A stretch of DNA of 6,708 bases from Spirochaetia bacterium (GTDB lineage Bacteria > Spirochaetota > Spirochaetia > PWKH01). The position numbers were made by a program, and so were the translations under genes. How positions within the stretch are numbered: the first letter of the stretch is position 1; each line of letters opens with the position of its first letter. Shown here piece after piece: positions 1-6,708 of this stretch. Where the stretch lies: contig JAIPFU010000095.1 of NCBI GenBank assembly GCA_021736505.1, positions 1-6,708 of the forward strand. The letters run 5' to 3'. The notes beneath the pieces were generated by a model. That model did no database searches. It saw only the letters and a program-made list of their open reading frames with translations, and was not told where the DNA came from.

Positions 1-2
1 TG

Positions 3-59
3 AATATATCTGTTTCTAAGATAAAAAAAGCTAAATTAGTAAGTTGGCGGGAGGATTGA
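3..59 (+). CDS. rimP: Ribosome maturation factor RimP, C-terminal end (partial)
   Basis: The frame starting at base 3 stays open to a TGA at 57-59 and encodes NISVSKIKKAKLVSWRED. The Ile-x-Lys-Ala-x-Leu-Val pattern is the usual last strand of RimP (E. coli-type proteins end with a similar KANLV), and rimP is the standard gene just before nusA. RimP binds the free 30S subunit and helps its late assembly. Only 18 residues are visible, so the call rests on this short motif plus position. The other two forward frames close within the first 20 bases. The stop is 3 nt before the nusA ATG, and the nusA ribosome binding site lies inside these last codons, so the two genes are probably translationally coupled. 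Confidence 0.75.
   Translation, partial: NISVSKIKKAKLVSWRED
49..54 (+). promoter_or_regulatory. Ribosome binding site of nusA
   Basis: GGGAGG lies 8 nt before the ATG at 63. It sits within the last codons of rimP, so a ribosome ending RimP passes directly over it. An in-frame TGA at 57-59 precedes the ATG, which rules out a longer start. Confidence 0.75.
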
Positions 60-62
60 CAG

Positions 63-1661
63 ATGGCTGCCGGTTTGAGTGAGGCAATAAGAAGCCTTGT
101 AAGCGATAAAGGAATCTCTGAAGAATTGATAATAAAAACAATAGAAGACTTTTTATTAGCCGCATATAAAAGAAAATTTGGAACTGTAGATAATGCCGTA
201 GTCAAGTTCAGCGATGATGGAGATGAGGTATCCTTGTTTGCACAAAAGCAGATAGTTGAAGAAGTTGCAGATCCTGTAGAAGAAATAGCTTTAGATGATG
301 CTCTTGAGCTGAATAGTGAGTGTGAATTAGGTGATGAGTTACTAATAGAAATTGATCCGAAGCAGTTTGACAGAATTTCTATTCAAAGCGCTAAACAGAA
401 AGCAAGACAGACATTACGAGAAATCCAGAAAGATACATTATATTCGGAGTACAAAGGAAAAGAAGGAGAGATGATAATAGGGTATTATCAAAGAGAGAAG
501 AATGGTGATATCTTTATTGATCTCGGAAAAATTGAAGGTCTTCTTCCTAAACGCTACCAGTCACCTCGAGAGTATTATCACCAAGGTGATAGAGTGAAGT
601 CCTATATTTACAGTGTCGAAAAAGGACAGCGAGGCCTAAGTGTAATACTATCTAGAACCCATACAGAATTTGTAAAAAAGCTTTTTGAAGTTGAAGTACC
701 TGAAGTATATGATCATACTATTGAAATATACAAAATTGTCAGAGAACCTGGTTATAGAACCAAAATGGCCGTTTATACAAATAGAGAGGAAGTTGATCCC
801 GTCGGAGCTTGTGTGGGAATGAAGGGTACTCGTATCCAGACAATAGTGAAAGAGCTTGAAGGAGAAAAAATTGATGTTCTTAGGTATGAAACTGATCCTC
901 ATAAATTCATAAAAAATGCACTTTCTCCTGCAGAAGTCAAACAGGTCTATATACTGGATGAAACCAAAAGGTCAGCTTTAGCTGTAGTTGCTGACAACCA
1001 GCTATCTTTAGCAATAGGTAAGCAAGGCCTCAATGTAAGGCTAGCTAATAGATTAGTTGACTGGAATATTGATGTTAAGACTGAAGAACAATTTGCTGAA
1101 CTTGATGTTAATGTAGAATTGAGGAAGGGAATAGATGCACTGTTCAACGAAGAACATTTTGAACAGGAACAAGAACCTGAAGAAGAATATATTGAAGTAG
1201 AAAAATTATCTGATATACCTGAAATAGATGCATCTGTTGTAAATATTTTAAAAGAGAATGGAATTGAAGCGATTGAAGACTATATAAATACAGAAGAGTC
1301 GGTATTGCTTTCTTATCCAGGTATTGATGAAGAGGTCATTCAAAACCTTAATGAATTAGTAAATGAATATGTTGATATCATCGAAGAAGATTCCGATTCA
1401 GAATTTGATGACAATTTTGAAGAAACTCCAGAAGATAATAAAGAAACAGTTGATGAACCCAATTCAATAGATGTACCGTTTGATGATGGAGAAACAATAG
1501 AAGAAGAGACAGTGGAAGAAGAGACATATCTTTGTCCTGAATGCAGCGGAGAAATTACTGCAGATATGTCAGTATGTCCCCATTGTGGTGTCGGATTAAG
1601 TTTTGAATATGAAGAGGACGCTGCAGAAACAGAAGAAGATAATACTTCAGACAAAGAGTAA
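63..1661 (+). CDS. nusA: Transcription termination/antitermination factor NusA with C-terminal zinc ribbon
   Basis: A 532-residue NusA, which binds RNA polymerase and nascent RNA to modulate pausing, termination and antitermination. Domains by eye: polymerase-binding N-terminal domain about 1-127; S1 RNA-binding domain about 131-200; KH1 about 205-280 with [11 protein letters not shown] (GMKG loop 252-255); KH2 about 290-345 with [12 protein letters not shown] (GKQG loop 319-322). This core is highly conserved. It is followed by one AR/helix-hairpin-helix-like repeat (about 380-437, with YPGIDEE at 418-424), a strongly acidic linker (about 438-489), and a four-cysteine zinc ribbon with C491, C494, C505 and C508 (CPEC, 10 residues, CPHC). 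A short acidic tail ends the protein. E. coli NusA (495 residues) has two AR repeats and no ribbon; Bacillus NusA (about 370) stops after KH2. ATG 63 is the only start after the upstream in-frame stop. The gene lies between rimP and infB as usual, with a 29-nt gap to infB. Confidence 0.97.
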   Translation: MAAGLSEAIRSLVSDKGISEELIIKTIEDFLLAAYKRKFGTVDNAVVKFSDDGDEVSLFAQKQIVEEVADPVEEIALDDALELNSECELGDELLIEIDPKQFDRISIQSAKQKARQTLREIQKDTLYSEYKGKEGEMIIGYYQREKNGDIFIDLGKIEGLLPKRYQSPREYYHQGDRVKSYIYSVEKGQRGLSVILSRTHTEFVKKLFEVEVPEVYDHTIEIYKIVREPGYRTKMAVYTNREEVDPVGACVGMKGTRIQTIVKELEGEKIDVLRYETDPHKFIKNALSPAEVKQVYILDETKRSALAVVADNQLSLAIGKQGLNVRLANRLVDWNIDVKTEEQFAELDVNVELRKGIDALFNEEHFEQEQEPEEEYIEVEKLSDIPEIDASVVNILKENGIEAIEDYINTEESVLLSYPGIDEEVIQNLNELVNEYVDIIEEDSDSEFDDNFEETPEDNKETVDEPNSIDVPFDDGETIEEETVEEETYLCPECSGEITADMSVCPHCGVGLSFEYEEDAAETEEDNTSDKE

Positions 1662-1674
1662 GCTACTAGATGAT

Positions 1675-1684
1675 AAGGATAGGG
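1675..1684 (+). promoter_or_regulatory. Ribosome binding site region of infB
   Basis: The 29-nt gap after nusA holds AAGGA (1675-1679, 11 nt before the ATG) and AGGG (1681-1684, 6 nt before it); either could pair with 16S rRNA. An in-frame TAA at 1685-1687 fixes ATG 1691 as the earliest start. No hairpin is visible in this gap. Confidence 0.5.
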
Positions 1685-1690
1685 TAATAT

Positions 1691-4360
1691 ATGGCAGAAG
1701 AAGAAAAAATTAATAAACCAAAGGCTACACTAATAAAGCATAGAAAGAAACCGGCTGAAAGACCAGTGAATGCTGAAAAAGAAAGCGTCACCTCAGACGC
1801 TGAGAAACCTCAGGAAAAGAAAAAAGTTGTTGTAGTCAAAAAGAAAAAAGTTCTCGTGAAAAAATCATCTTCAGCAGGTAAAAATAGCCCTAAAACAATA
1901 TCTAGTAAAAGTGAAAAAGAAGATATTGAAAAACAGAAAAGTACTGAAACACCACCAGAAGAAAAAACAAAAACACAAGCAGTACCGCCAGCTGAATCAG
2001 TAGGTTCAGCTAATAAAGCTGGTGAATCTACTTCTCATAATAATCGTAATAATCGATCACAGGAAACGCAGACGCCGAAAAAATCTTATGTTTCTAAACC
2101 AGGGGCTAGACCAACAAATAGGCCTCAGCAAAGCGCAGATAACAGAAGAGCTGGTAATTTCAATAGAAGTTCTCAATCTGAGCGACCTGAAAGAAGGCCT
2201 GAGCGACCTGAAAGAAAGCCTGAAAGGCCTGAAAGAGGCAGTACTCCTCGAGGAAGTGCACCCGGCCGTCCTGGTCCAGGCTCTCAGACAACTGCTAACC
2301 GTAATAGGCCTCAGCCAACTAGACCTCAGGGCCAAGGAAGACCTCCACGTCCCGGTGCACCTAAAACAGGGAGACCCGGCGATAAATATCCTTCACCTAA
2401 TAGAGGGAAAGCTCCAGCACTCGCTGGCGGGAAAAAACCAGGACCCAACACTAAAACAGAGATTGAAGATGCAGGAAAAGCTCAGAGGAAATCTCCTAAA
2501 AAAACATTTAAATCAAAAAAACATGTTGATTACCAAAAGAAACATGAAAAAGTACCGGAAAGAGATTTCCAGATAAAGAAAAAAAATAAGAAAAAAACAA
2601 ATCCTGTTCCAAAACAAATTGATATAATGGAAGTTATAACAGTTTCTGAGTTAGCAAAAAAGATGAATTTGAAAGCTTCAGAACTGATAAGTAAACTTAT
2701 GGGAATGGGAATGATGGTTACCATTAACCAGCAAATAGATTCTGATACTGCTGAAATAATTGCTGGTGAATACGGGTGTACGGTAAATATAGTTTCCTTA
2801 TATGATGAGACAATAATTGAAACTGAAAAAGATTCAGACAAAGAATTAAAATCAAGACCTCCAATAGTAACGGTTATGGGGCATGTTGATCATGGAAAAA
2901 CAAAATTGTTGGATGCTATCCGCTCCTCTGATGTTGTAGCTGGAGAGTATGGCGGCATTACTCAGCATATCGGAGCCTCTACTGTTAAACTTCCGCAAGG
3001 CGATATTGTTTTCCTTGATACTCCTGGGCATTCAGCATTTACTCTCATGAGGTCCCGAGGAGCACAGATAACGGATATTGTCATCCTTGTAGTTGCAGCC
3101 AACGATGGAGTTATGCCTCAGACAGTTGAAGCTATTAATCATGCAAAAGATGCGAATGTACCAATTATTGTCGCCATTAATAAAGTTGATTTACCTGAAG
3201 CCAATCCCGATCGTGTTAAGCAGCAGCTTTCAGAATACAATTTGCTGCCGGAAGATTGGGGTGGTTCAACGCTGTTTTGCGAAATATCTGCATTGAAAAA
3301 TCAGGGTATAGAAGAATTATTGGAAACTATACTGCTGCAGTCAGAAATACTGGAATTAACTTCTAATTATAATTGTCGGGCAGAAGGAAAGATAATTGAA
3401 TCAAAAGTTGAGCATGGACGTGGTATTGTTTCAACTGTAATAGTTCAAAGAGGTACATTAAGAATTGGGGACCCCTTTGTAGCAGGTATTTACAGCGGGA
3501 AAGTTCGTGCTCTATTTAATGACAGAGGCCAGAAAATTGATGAGGCAACACCTTCTACACCTGTTGAAATTCTTGGTTTTTCCGGAGGTATACCCAGTGC
3601 CGGAGCTCCTTTTCAAGTAACGGAAAATGAACGCCAGTCTCGGCAAGTTGCTAGTAAAAGGCAGGAATTAGAAAGACAGGGTGAAGCCAGCAATATGAAG
3701 AAAGTTACCCTTGATAATCTTTTTGATTCTATACAGGAAGGTGAGATACAGGAATTTAAAGTAGTTATTAAAGGTGATGTTCATGGATCTGTTGAAGCCC
3801 TGCAGACAGCATTAGAGAAATTATCAACAAAAGAAATCAGGCTTCATGTAATTCATGCATCAGCCGGAGCAATTGTTGAAAATGATATAAATTTAGCAAT
3901 AGCTTCAAATGCCATAGTTATTGGCTTTAATGTTCGTCCTACTCCGAAAGCTCAAGCATTAGCTGAGAAGGAAAAAATTGATATAAGAAAATACAATATA
4001 ATCTATGATGTAGTTGATGATATTAAATTAGCTATGGAAGGGATGCTGTCTCCTGACTACAAAGAAAATGTAATTGGTCATGTTGAAATACGAGATATAA
4101 TTAAAGTTCCCAAAATTGGCTTGATTGCTGGTAGCTATGTTTTAGACGGAAAAGTAAAAAGGAACTCCATGGTTCATGTTCTGCGTGATAATGTATTAAT
4201 TCATACAGGTAAGATAAATTCTTTAAAACGATTTAAAGATGATGTTAAGTCTGTAGATGCTGGATATGAATGCGGTTTAGGAATTGAAAACTTTCAGGAC
4301 ATCAGAGAAAATGATATTCTTGAAGTATATGAGACTGTCGAGGTTAAAAAGAAATTATGA
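1691..4360 (+). CDS. infB: Translation initiation factor IF-2
   Basis: An 889-residue IF2, the GTPase that delivers fMet-tRNA to the 30S P site and promotes subunit joining. Residues 1 to about 310 are low-complexity and basic: a Lys/Val block (43-58), a Ser/Thr/Glu/Lys stretch, then an Arg/Pro/Gly/Asn-rich segment (about 135-250) containing Glu-Arg-Pro heptads. An IF2_N helical module follows at about 315-362 ([16 protein letters not shown]). The GTPase domain shows G1 GHVDHGKT (397-404), G2 GGITQHIGA (421-429), G3 DTPGH (443-447, catalytic His447), G4 NKVD (497-500) and G5 SAL (533-535). Domain II spans about 560-650, domain III about 670-780 ([14 protein letters not shown] 691-704) and the initiator-tRNA-binding C-terminal domain about 790-889. 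The residue after the P-loop Thr is Lys405, where E. coli has Ser; this should not impair the loop. Length is like E. coli IF2 (890). The stop overlaps the rbfA start as ATGA. Internal starts giving shorter IF2 forms cannot be excluded. Confidence 0.98.
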   Translation: MAEEEKINKPKATLIKHRKKPAERPVNAEKESVTSDAEKPQEKKKVVVVKKKKVLVKKSSSAGKNSPKTISSKSEKEDIEKQKSTETPPEEKTKTQAVPPAESVGSANKAGESTSHNNRNNRSQETQTPKKSYVSKPGARPTNRPQQSADNRRAGNFNRSSQSERPERRPERPERKPERPERGSTPRGSAPGRPGPGSQTTANRNRPQPTRPQGQGRPPRPGAPKTGRPGDKYPSPNRGKAPALAGGKKPGPNTKTEIEDAGKAQRKSPKKTFKSKKHVDYQKKHEKVPERDFQIKKKNKKKTNPVPKQIDIMEVITVSELAKKMNLKASELISKLMGMGMMVTINQQIDSDTAEIIAGEYGCTVNIVSLYDETIIETEKDSDKELKSRPPIVTVMGHVDHGKTKLLDAIRSSDVVAGEYGGITQHIGASTVKLPQGDIVFLDTPGHSAFTLMRSRGAQITDIVILVVAANDGVMPQTVEAINHAKDANVPIIVAINKVDLPEANPDRVKQQLSEYNLLPEDWGGSTLFCEISALKNQGIEELLETILLQSEILELTSNYNCRAEGKIIESKVEHGRGIVSTVIVQRGTLRIGDPFVAGIYSGKVRALFNDRGQKIDEATPSTPVEILGFSGGIPSAGAPFQVTENERQSRQVASKRQELERQGEASNMKKVTLDNLFDSIQEGEIQEFKVVIKGDVHGSVEALQTALEKLSTKEIRLHVIHASAGAIVENDINLAIASNAIVIGFNVRPTPKAQALAEKEKIDIRKYNIIYDVVDDIKLAMEGMLSPDYKENVIGHVEIRDIIKVPKIGLIAGSYVLDGKVKRNSMVHVLRDNVLIHTGKINSLKRFKDDVKSVDAGYECGLGIENFQDIRENDILEVYETVEVKKKL
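2180..2242 (+). repeat. 21-bp tandem repeat inside infB encoding Glu-Arg-Pro heptads
   Basis: Three consecutive 21-bp units start at 2180, 2201 and 2222. The first two differ at one base; the third is diverged. They encode [14 protein letters not shown] and ERPERGS (residues 164-184). A period that is a multiple of three keeps the frame, so copy-number change would only lengthen or shorten the flexible IF2 linker. Confidence 0.8.
4357..4360 (+). other. ATGA stop/start overlap, infB to rbfA
   Basis: The rbfA ATG (4357-4359) shares bases with the infB TGA (4358-4360). An in-frame TAA at 4345-4347 excludes a longer rbfA start. The nearest Shine-Dalgarno-like string is GAGG at 4340-4343, 13 nt away and further than usual, so re-initiation by the terminating ribosome is a likely route. 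Confidence 0.8.
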
Positions 4361-4722
4361 GCGAATTTAAATCGGAGAGAATAGCTTCTTACATTCAAGA
4401 AGCTGTCACCTCTCTAATTCTCCAGGGTGAACTCAAAGATCCGAGGATAAGCAGGTTCATTCAAGTAAATAGAGTAGAAGTATCCCATGATACAAGCTCA
4501 GCAAAAGTATTTGTATCTACTTTTGAAGATGAAGAAGTACTAAATTCTTCAACAAAAGCGTTACAATCTGCTGCTGGGTTTATTCAGAAAAAGATAGCTA
4601 AACACGTAAAAACAAGAAATACTCCAAGATTGATATTCATATCAGATAATTCTATAAAAAACAGTATAAAAGTTAATTCTCTTATAGATCAGCTGCATGA
4701 TGAAGAAGATAGTGATGAATGA
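4357..4722 (+). CDS. rbfA: 30S ribosome-binding factor RbfA
   Basis: A 121-residue RbfA, the KH-fold protein that binds immature 30S subunits near helix 1 of 16S rRNA and supports late assembly and cold growth. Family signs: the N-terminal helix ERIASYIQEAVTSLI (7-21); LKDPRI (26-31) leading into the strand VNRVEVSHDTSSAKVFVS (37-54); the interrupted helix SAAGFIQKKIAKHV (71-84) with the Ala-x-Gly kink (72-74) typical of RbfA in place of the normal KH GxxG loop; and TPRLIFISDNSI (89-100). It ends in a short acidic tail. Size is normal (E. coli 133). It sits in the conserved slot between infB and truB and overlaps both by four bases, so its output should track IF2 translation. Confidence 0.95.
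   Translation: MSEFKSERIASYIQEAVTSLILQGELKDPRISRFIQVNRVEVSHDTSSAKVFVSTFEDEEVLNSSTKALQSAAGFIQKKIAKHVKTRNTPRLIFISDNSIKNSIKVNSLIDQLHDEEDSDE
4719..4722 (+). other. ATGA stop/start overlap, rbfA to truB
   Basis: The truB ATG (4719-4721) overlaps the rbfA TGA (4720-4722). An in-frame TGA at 4716-4718 makes this the first possible start. Only a weak purine run (GAAGAAGA, about 4702-4709) precedes it, pointing to translational coupling. Confidence 0.8.
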
Positions 4723-5621
4723 ACAGTTCAGGAATAATTTTATTAAATAAAAGGCCCGGATACACATCATTTGTGGAAATCCAAGAGTTGAAAAAAAGAT
4801 TTGGTTTAAAGAAAGTAGGCCATGCCGGGACTCTTGATAAATTCGCTTCCGGATTGCTTATTGTTTTATCCGGGTATATGACTAAACTCAATCCTTATTT
4901 TTCTCAAGCTTCCAAAACATACATCACTGTTTTTAAATTTGGTGAAGAGACAGATACGCTAGATCCTCATGGAAGCATTATCAAACAAAATTCTGTACCA
5001 GATGAAGCGAGCATTAAAAATAGCTTAAAACATTTTACTGGAGAAATATATCAAAAACCGCCAATATATTCCGCAATTCATGTAAAAGGGCAGCGGGCTT
5101 ATAAATCAGCTTTAAAAGGTGAATATGTTGATATTCCTGAAAGAAAAATTCTTATTCATAATATTTCTATTCTTTCCTGGAAGCCCCCATACCTTAAATT
5201 ATCGATTTCCTGTTCAAAAGGAACCTATATTAGATCAATTGCCAGGGATTTAGGTGCATATTCCGGAAGCTGTGCATATGTAACTGAATTAAAAAGGACT
5301 AGAATTGGTGATTTTTTGTTAGATTCAGCGTTTACGGTTGATAATTTCACTCCTGACAAAGGCATTATTAAAAATAAGAATGCTTTTCAATATCTAGAAG
5401 ACTGTAAATTTTTTACTGTAAAAAATGAATATACAGAAAAAGTTCTTAATGGAAATGCTCCAAAAGAGAATTGGATCAAGGAGATGCAGGATCAGGAAAA
5501 TTTCAAGCATAAATTTTTATGCTTCTTTGACGAAAACGAAAAATTCCTTTGTATGTACACTTATAACTCTTCAAATAACAGTATTAAATCAATATATGTC
5601 AATTCACAGTTTGAATTCTAA
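4719..5621 (+). CDS. truB: tRNA pseudouridine-55 synthase TruB
   Basis: A 300-residue TruB, which isomerises U55 in the T-loop of tRNAs to pseudouridine. Motifs in order: KRPGYTSF (11-18); GHAGTLDKFASGLL (34-47) with catalytic Asp40; KTYITVFKFGEETDTLDPHG (66-85) with the stacking Tyr68; QKPPIYSAIHVKGQRAY (112-128); and SKGTYIRSIARDLG (166-179) with Tyr170 and Arg172, equivalent to E. coli Tyr179 and Arg181. KRTRIGDF (192-199) closes the catalytic domain. The residue after the catalytic Asp is Lys41, where most TruB have Pro. The last 75 residues look like a diverged PUA-like C-terminal domain (VLNGNAP 242-248, then KFLCFFDENEKFLCMYTY). Length is close to E. coli (314). It starts on the rbfA stop and ends 17 nt before ribF. 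Confidence 0.96.
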   Translation: MNSSGIILLNKRPGYTSFVEIQELKKRFGLKKVGHAGTLDKFASGLLIVLSGYMTKLNPYFSQASKTYITVFKFGEETDTLDPHGSIIKQNSVPDEASIKNSLKHFTGEIYQKPPIYSAIHVKGQRAYKSALKGEYVDIPERKILIHNISILSWKPPYLKLSISCSKGTYIRSIARDLGAYSGSCAYVTELKRTRIGDFLLDSAFTVDNFTPDKGIIKNKNAFQYLEDCKFFTVKNEYTEKVLNGNAPKENWIKEMQDQENFKHKFLCFFDENEKFLCMYTYNSSNNSIKSIYVNSQFEF

Positions 5622-5625
5622 TAGT

Positions 5626-5629
5626 GGAG
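5626..5629 (+). promoter_or_regulatory. Ribosome binding site deciding the GTG start of ribF
   Basis: GGAG lies 9 nt before GTG 5639 in the 17-nt gap after truB. An in-frame TAA at 5633-5635 lies just upstream, and the first in-frame ATG downstream (residue 91) is past the conserved GVFDG motif. GTG 5639 is therefore the supported start. Confidence 0.75.
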
Positions 5630-5638
5630 TAATAAAAA

Positions 5639-6445
5639 GTGGAAATCATCACTTTTGAAAGTTTTATCAATAATAAAATACTTATAAATGAAAAAATTTC
5701 TGCTACTATTGGTGTATTTGACGGTATACATAAGGGTCATAGAAAATTAATAAAATCTACAACAGCTGATAAGCATACAAAGTCTTTAGTAATAACATTC
5801 AAAAACAATCCAAAGGCATTTCTTCCGCATCGTGAATATACAGGTAGTATTTCAACTATTTCCCAAAGGCTTAAATGTTTTGAAGAGCTTAAAATCGATT
5901 ATGTTGTTATGATTGACTTTTCCAGTGATTTTAGTAAACTGTTTGGAGAAGAATTCATGCAACATATATTGAATTCCTGCAGACTGCATAAATTGTTTAT
6001 AGGAAGTAATTTCCATTGCGGATACAAAGGAAGTTTCTCTGCAGGAGATACAAAAAAAATGCTTACTTCAAAAGGTGTAGTTGTAGAAATAATTGAGCCT
6101 TTACTATATGATAATAGTATCGTTATAAGCAGCACAATTATTAGAAATGCAATAAAAGAAGGAGACTTAGAATTAGCTGAAAAATTAATAAACCGAGCAT
6201 ATTCTCTTGATTTAGCCGATTTACCTCAAAAACAAGAGAACAAAGCCATTTACATATGTAAGGATGATATTATGCAGGTTCTACCGCCACCTGGAACATA
6301 TAGTGCATGCTATCGTATTGAAGAAGAATATAATTGCGAAAAATCAATAACTGTAATAGATAATCAGTATATTGTAATACCAGTAAAATTTGAAAATCAA
6401 AAGAAAAAAATTCTGAATGTTGAATTCAAATCAATAAGGAGATAG
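5639..6445 (+). CDS. ribF: RibF-family FAD synthetase; riboflavin kinase part short and unrecognisable
   Basis: A 268-residue RibF homologue. The N-terminal nucleotidyltransferase domain (about 1-185), which makes FAD from FMN and ATP, is clear: [10 protein letters not shown] (25-34, the HxGH-type ATP site), TFKNNP (53-58), [16 protein letters not shown] (122-137) and [21 protein letters not shown] (163-183). Changes from the usual family pattern are Asn57 for the His of the PHP-type motif, and Asn124/Cys127 where DFxFG is expected. The usual C-terminal riboflavin kinase domain is about 125 residues; here about 80 remain. The G-rich entry motif with GFPTAN is absent, and only [10 protein letters not shown] (216-225) resembles the later GVY strand. 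Bifunctional RibF proteins are about 310 residues. Inference: a monofunctional FMN adenylyltransferase, or a highly diverged enzyme. The start is GTG with a good binding site, and the stop is 4 nt before rpsO. No frameshift is evident, since the ORF is intact and rpsO follows at once. Confidence 0.88.
   Translation: MEIITFESFINNKILINEKISATIGVFDGIHKGHRKLIKSTTADKHTKSLVITFKNNPKAFLPHREYTGSISTISQRLKCFEELKIDYVVMIDFSSDFSKLFGEEFMQHILNSCRLHKLFIGSNFHCGYKGSFSAGDTKKMLTSKGVVVEIIEPLLYDNSIVISSTIIRNAIKEGDLELAEKLINRAYSLDLADLPQKQENKAIYICKDDIMQVLPPPGTYSACYRIEEEYNCEKSITVIDNQYIVIPVKFENQKKKILNVEFKSIRR
6436..6441 (+). promoter_or_regulatory. Ribosome binding site of rpsO
   Basis: AAGGAG lies 8 nt before ATG 6450, the strongest such site in the window and fitting for an abundant ribosomal protein. 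It lies in the last codons of ribF. An in-frame TAA at 6435-6437 excludes an earlier rpsO start. Confidence 0.8.
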
Positions 6446-6449
6446 TGAA

Positions 6450-6708
6450 ATGCCTTTATCTAAAGAAGAAAAAGCTGAAATTGTAAAAAACTATGGAGAA
6501 TCAGAAAAAGATACTGGTTCTACTGAAGTACAGATTGCACTTTTAACAAAAAGGATTACCGAATTAACTGAACATTTTAAAACAAATAAGAAAGATCATG
6601 CAAGCAGAAGAGGTCTTCTTAAACTTGTTGGAAAAAGAAGACGATTATTGCGATATTTGAGTGACAATGATCTGGACTCTTACCGGAAACTTATTAAAGA
6701 ATTAGGTT
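6450..6708 (+). CDS. rpsO: 30S ribosomal protein S15 (3' end beyond the window)
   Basis: Eighty-six codons of S15 are visible, from [16 protein letters not shown] to KLIKELG, and the window ends before the stop. S15 is a primary 16S rRNA-binding protein that organises the central domain of the 30S subunit and contacts the 50S in an intersubunit bridge. The hallmark [16 protein letters not shown] (21-36), [19 protein letters not shown] (42-60) and KRRRLLRYL (62-70) are all present. E. coli S15 is 89 residues, so only about 2-3 codons should be missing. It follows ribF by 4 nt. With such a short gap there is no room for a separate leader RNA of the E. coli kind; any S15 autoregulation would have to use RNA inside ribF or the start site itself. 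Confidence 0.97.
   Translation, partial: MPLSKEEKAEIVKNYGESEKDTGSTEVQIALLTKRITELTEHFKTNKKDHASRRGLLKLVGKRRRLLRYLSDNDLDSYRKLIKELG

Noticed and set aside
1340..1654. A 104-codon minus-strand open frame rich in serine opposite the acidic NusA tail
   Set aside because: GAA/GAT-rich Glu/Asp codons read as TTC/ATC/TCx on the other strand, which gives long stop-free serine-rich frames by composition alone.
2057..2335. A 92-codon minus-strand open frame rich in Arg/Ser/Phe opposite the IF2 repeat region
   Set aside because: Its [17 protein letters not shown] sequence is simply the complement of the 21-bp repeats. An antisense gene here has no supporting signal.
2022..2576. A 184-codon open frame on the + strand in another frame inside infB
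   Set aside because: It lies fully inside the IF2 N-terminal low-complexity region, where repetitive Arg/Pro/Glu codons keep stops rare in other frames. It has no ribosome binding site logic and no recognisable protein family; IF2 in the main frame is certain.
5622..5638. A possible terminator or promoter between truB and ribF
   Set aside because: The gap is 17 nt with no inverted repeat or T-run; it holds only the GGAG ribosome binding site.
6334..6364. A possible internal promoter for rpsO: TTGCGA and GATAAT inside the ribF 3' end
   Set aside because: The spacing is 19 nt, and in such AT-rich sequence partial matches are frequent. Without transcript start data it cannot be supported.
6194..6445. 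A frameshift or truncation as the cause of the short RibF C-terminus
   Set aside because: The frame is open to a TAG that sits in normal operon spacing to the rpsO binding site, and the other forward frames show no kinase motif such as GFPTAN, so a simple shift does not explain it.
6389..6449. A possible S15 autoregulatory leader before rpsO
   Set aside because: I looked for a stem-loop or pseudoknot around the start and saw no convincing pairing; the gap to ribF is only 4 nt and ribF codes through the region.

Overview
The window is a piece of the conserved translation/transcription operon of a low-GC bacterium (mid-30s % GC by eye). All genes are on the + strand in the order rimP (last 18 codons) – nusA – infB – rbfA – truB – ribF – rpsO (3' end cut by the window edge). 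The best lineage guess is a spirochaete (Treponema/Spirochaeta-like). The reasons are the gene order, which from memory matches the Treponema pallidum block; the absence of the ylxR/ylxQ pair that Firmicutes carry between nusA and infB; the IF2 N-terminus with its valine/lysine block and Arg-Pro-Gly-rich linker; and the TruB catalytic motif GTLDKFASG. This is inference from pattern memory, not a database match.

Layout: bases 3-59 are the RimP tail. nusA (63-1661) follows after 3 nt and infB (1691-4360) after 29 nt. infB/rbfA and rbfA/truB each overlap by the 4 bases ATGA. ribF (5639-6445, GTG start) follows after 17 nt and rpsO (6450 to the edge) after 4 nt. There is no untranslated gap over 30 bases, and I see no terminator, tRNA, repeat array, mobile element or convincing internal promoter. 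The layout suggests a single transcript with the promoter upstream of the window, and several translationally coupled joints.

Function: RimP and RbfA mature the 30S subunit, TruB makes pseudouridine 55 in tRNA, IF2 places initiator tRNA on the 30S subunit, S15 is a primary 16S-binding protein, and NusA links RNA polymerase to termination, antitermination and RNA folding. RibF (FAD synthesis) is the usual metabolic passenger.

This is mostly an ordinary core-genome region and I see no new multi-gene system. The two features most worth a second look are at the protein level: (1) NusA carries one AR/HhH-like repeat, a very acidic linker and a C-terminal four-cysteine zinc ribbon not present in the E. 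coli or Bacillus proteins; (2) RibF keeps a somewhat altered FMN adenylyltransferase domain, but its C-terminal part is short and shows none of the riboflavin kinase signature motifs.
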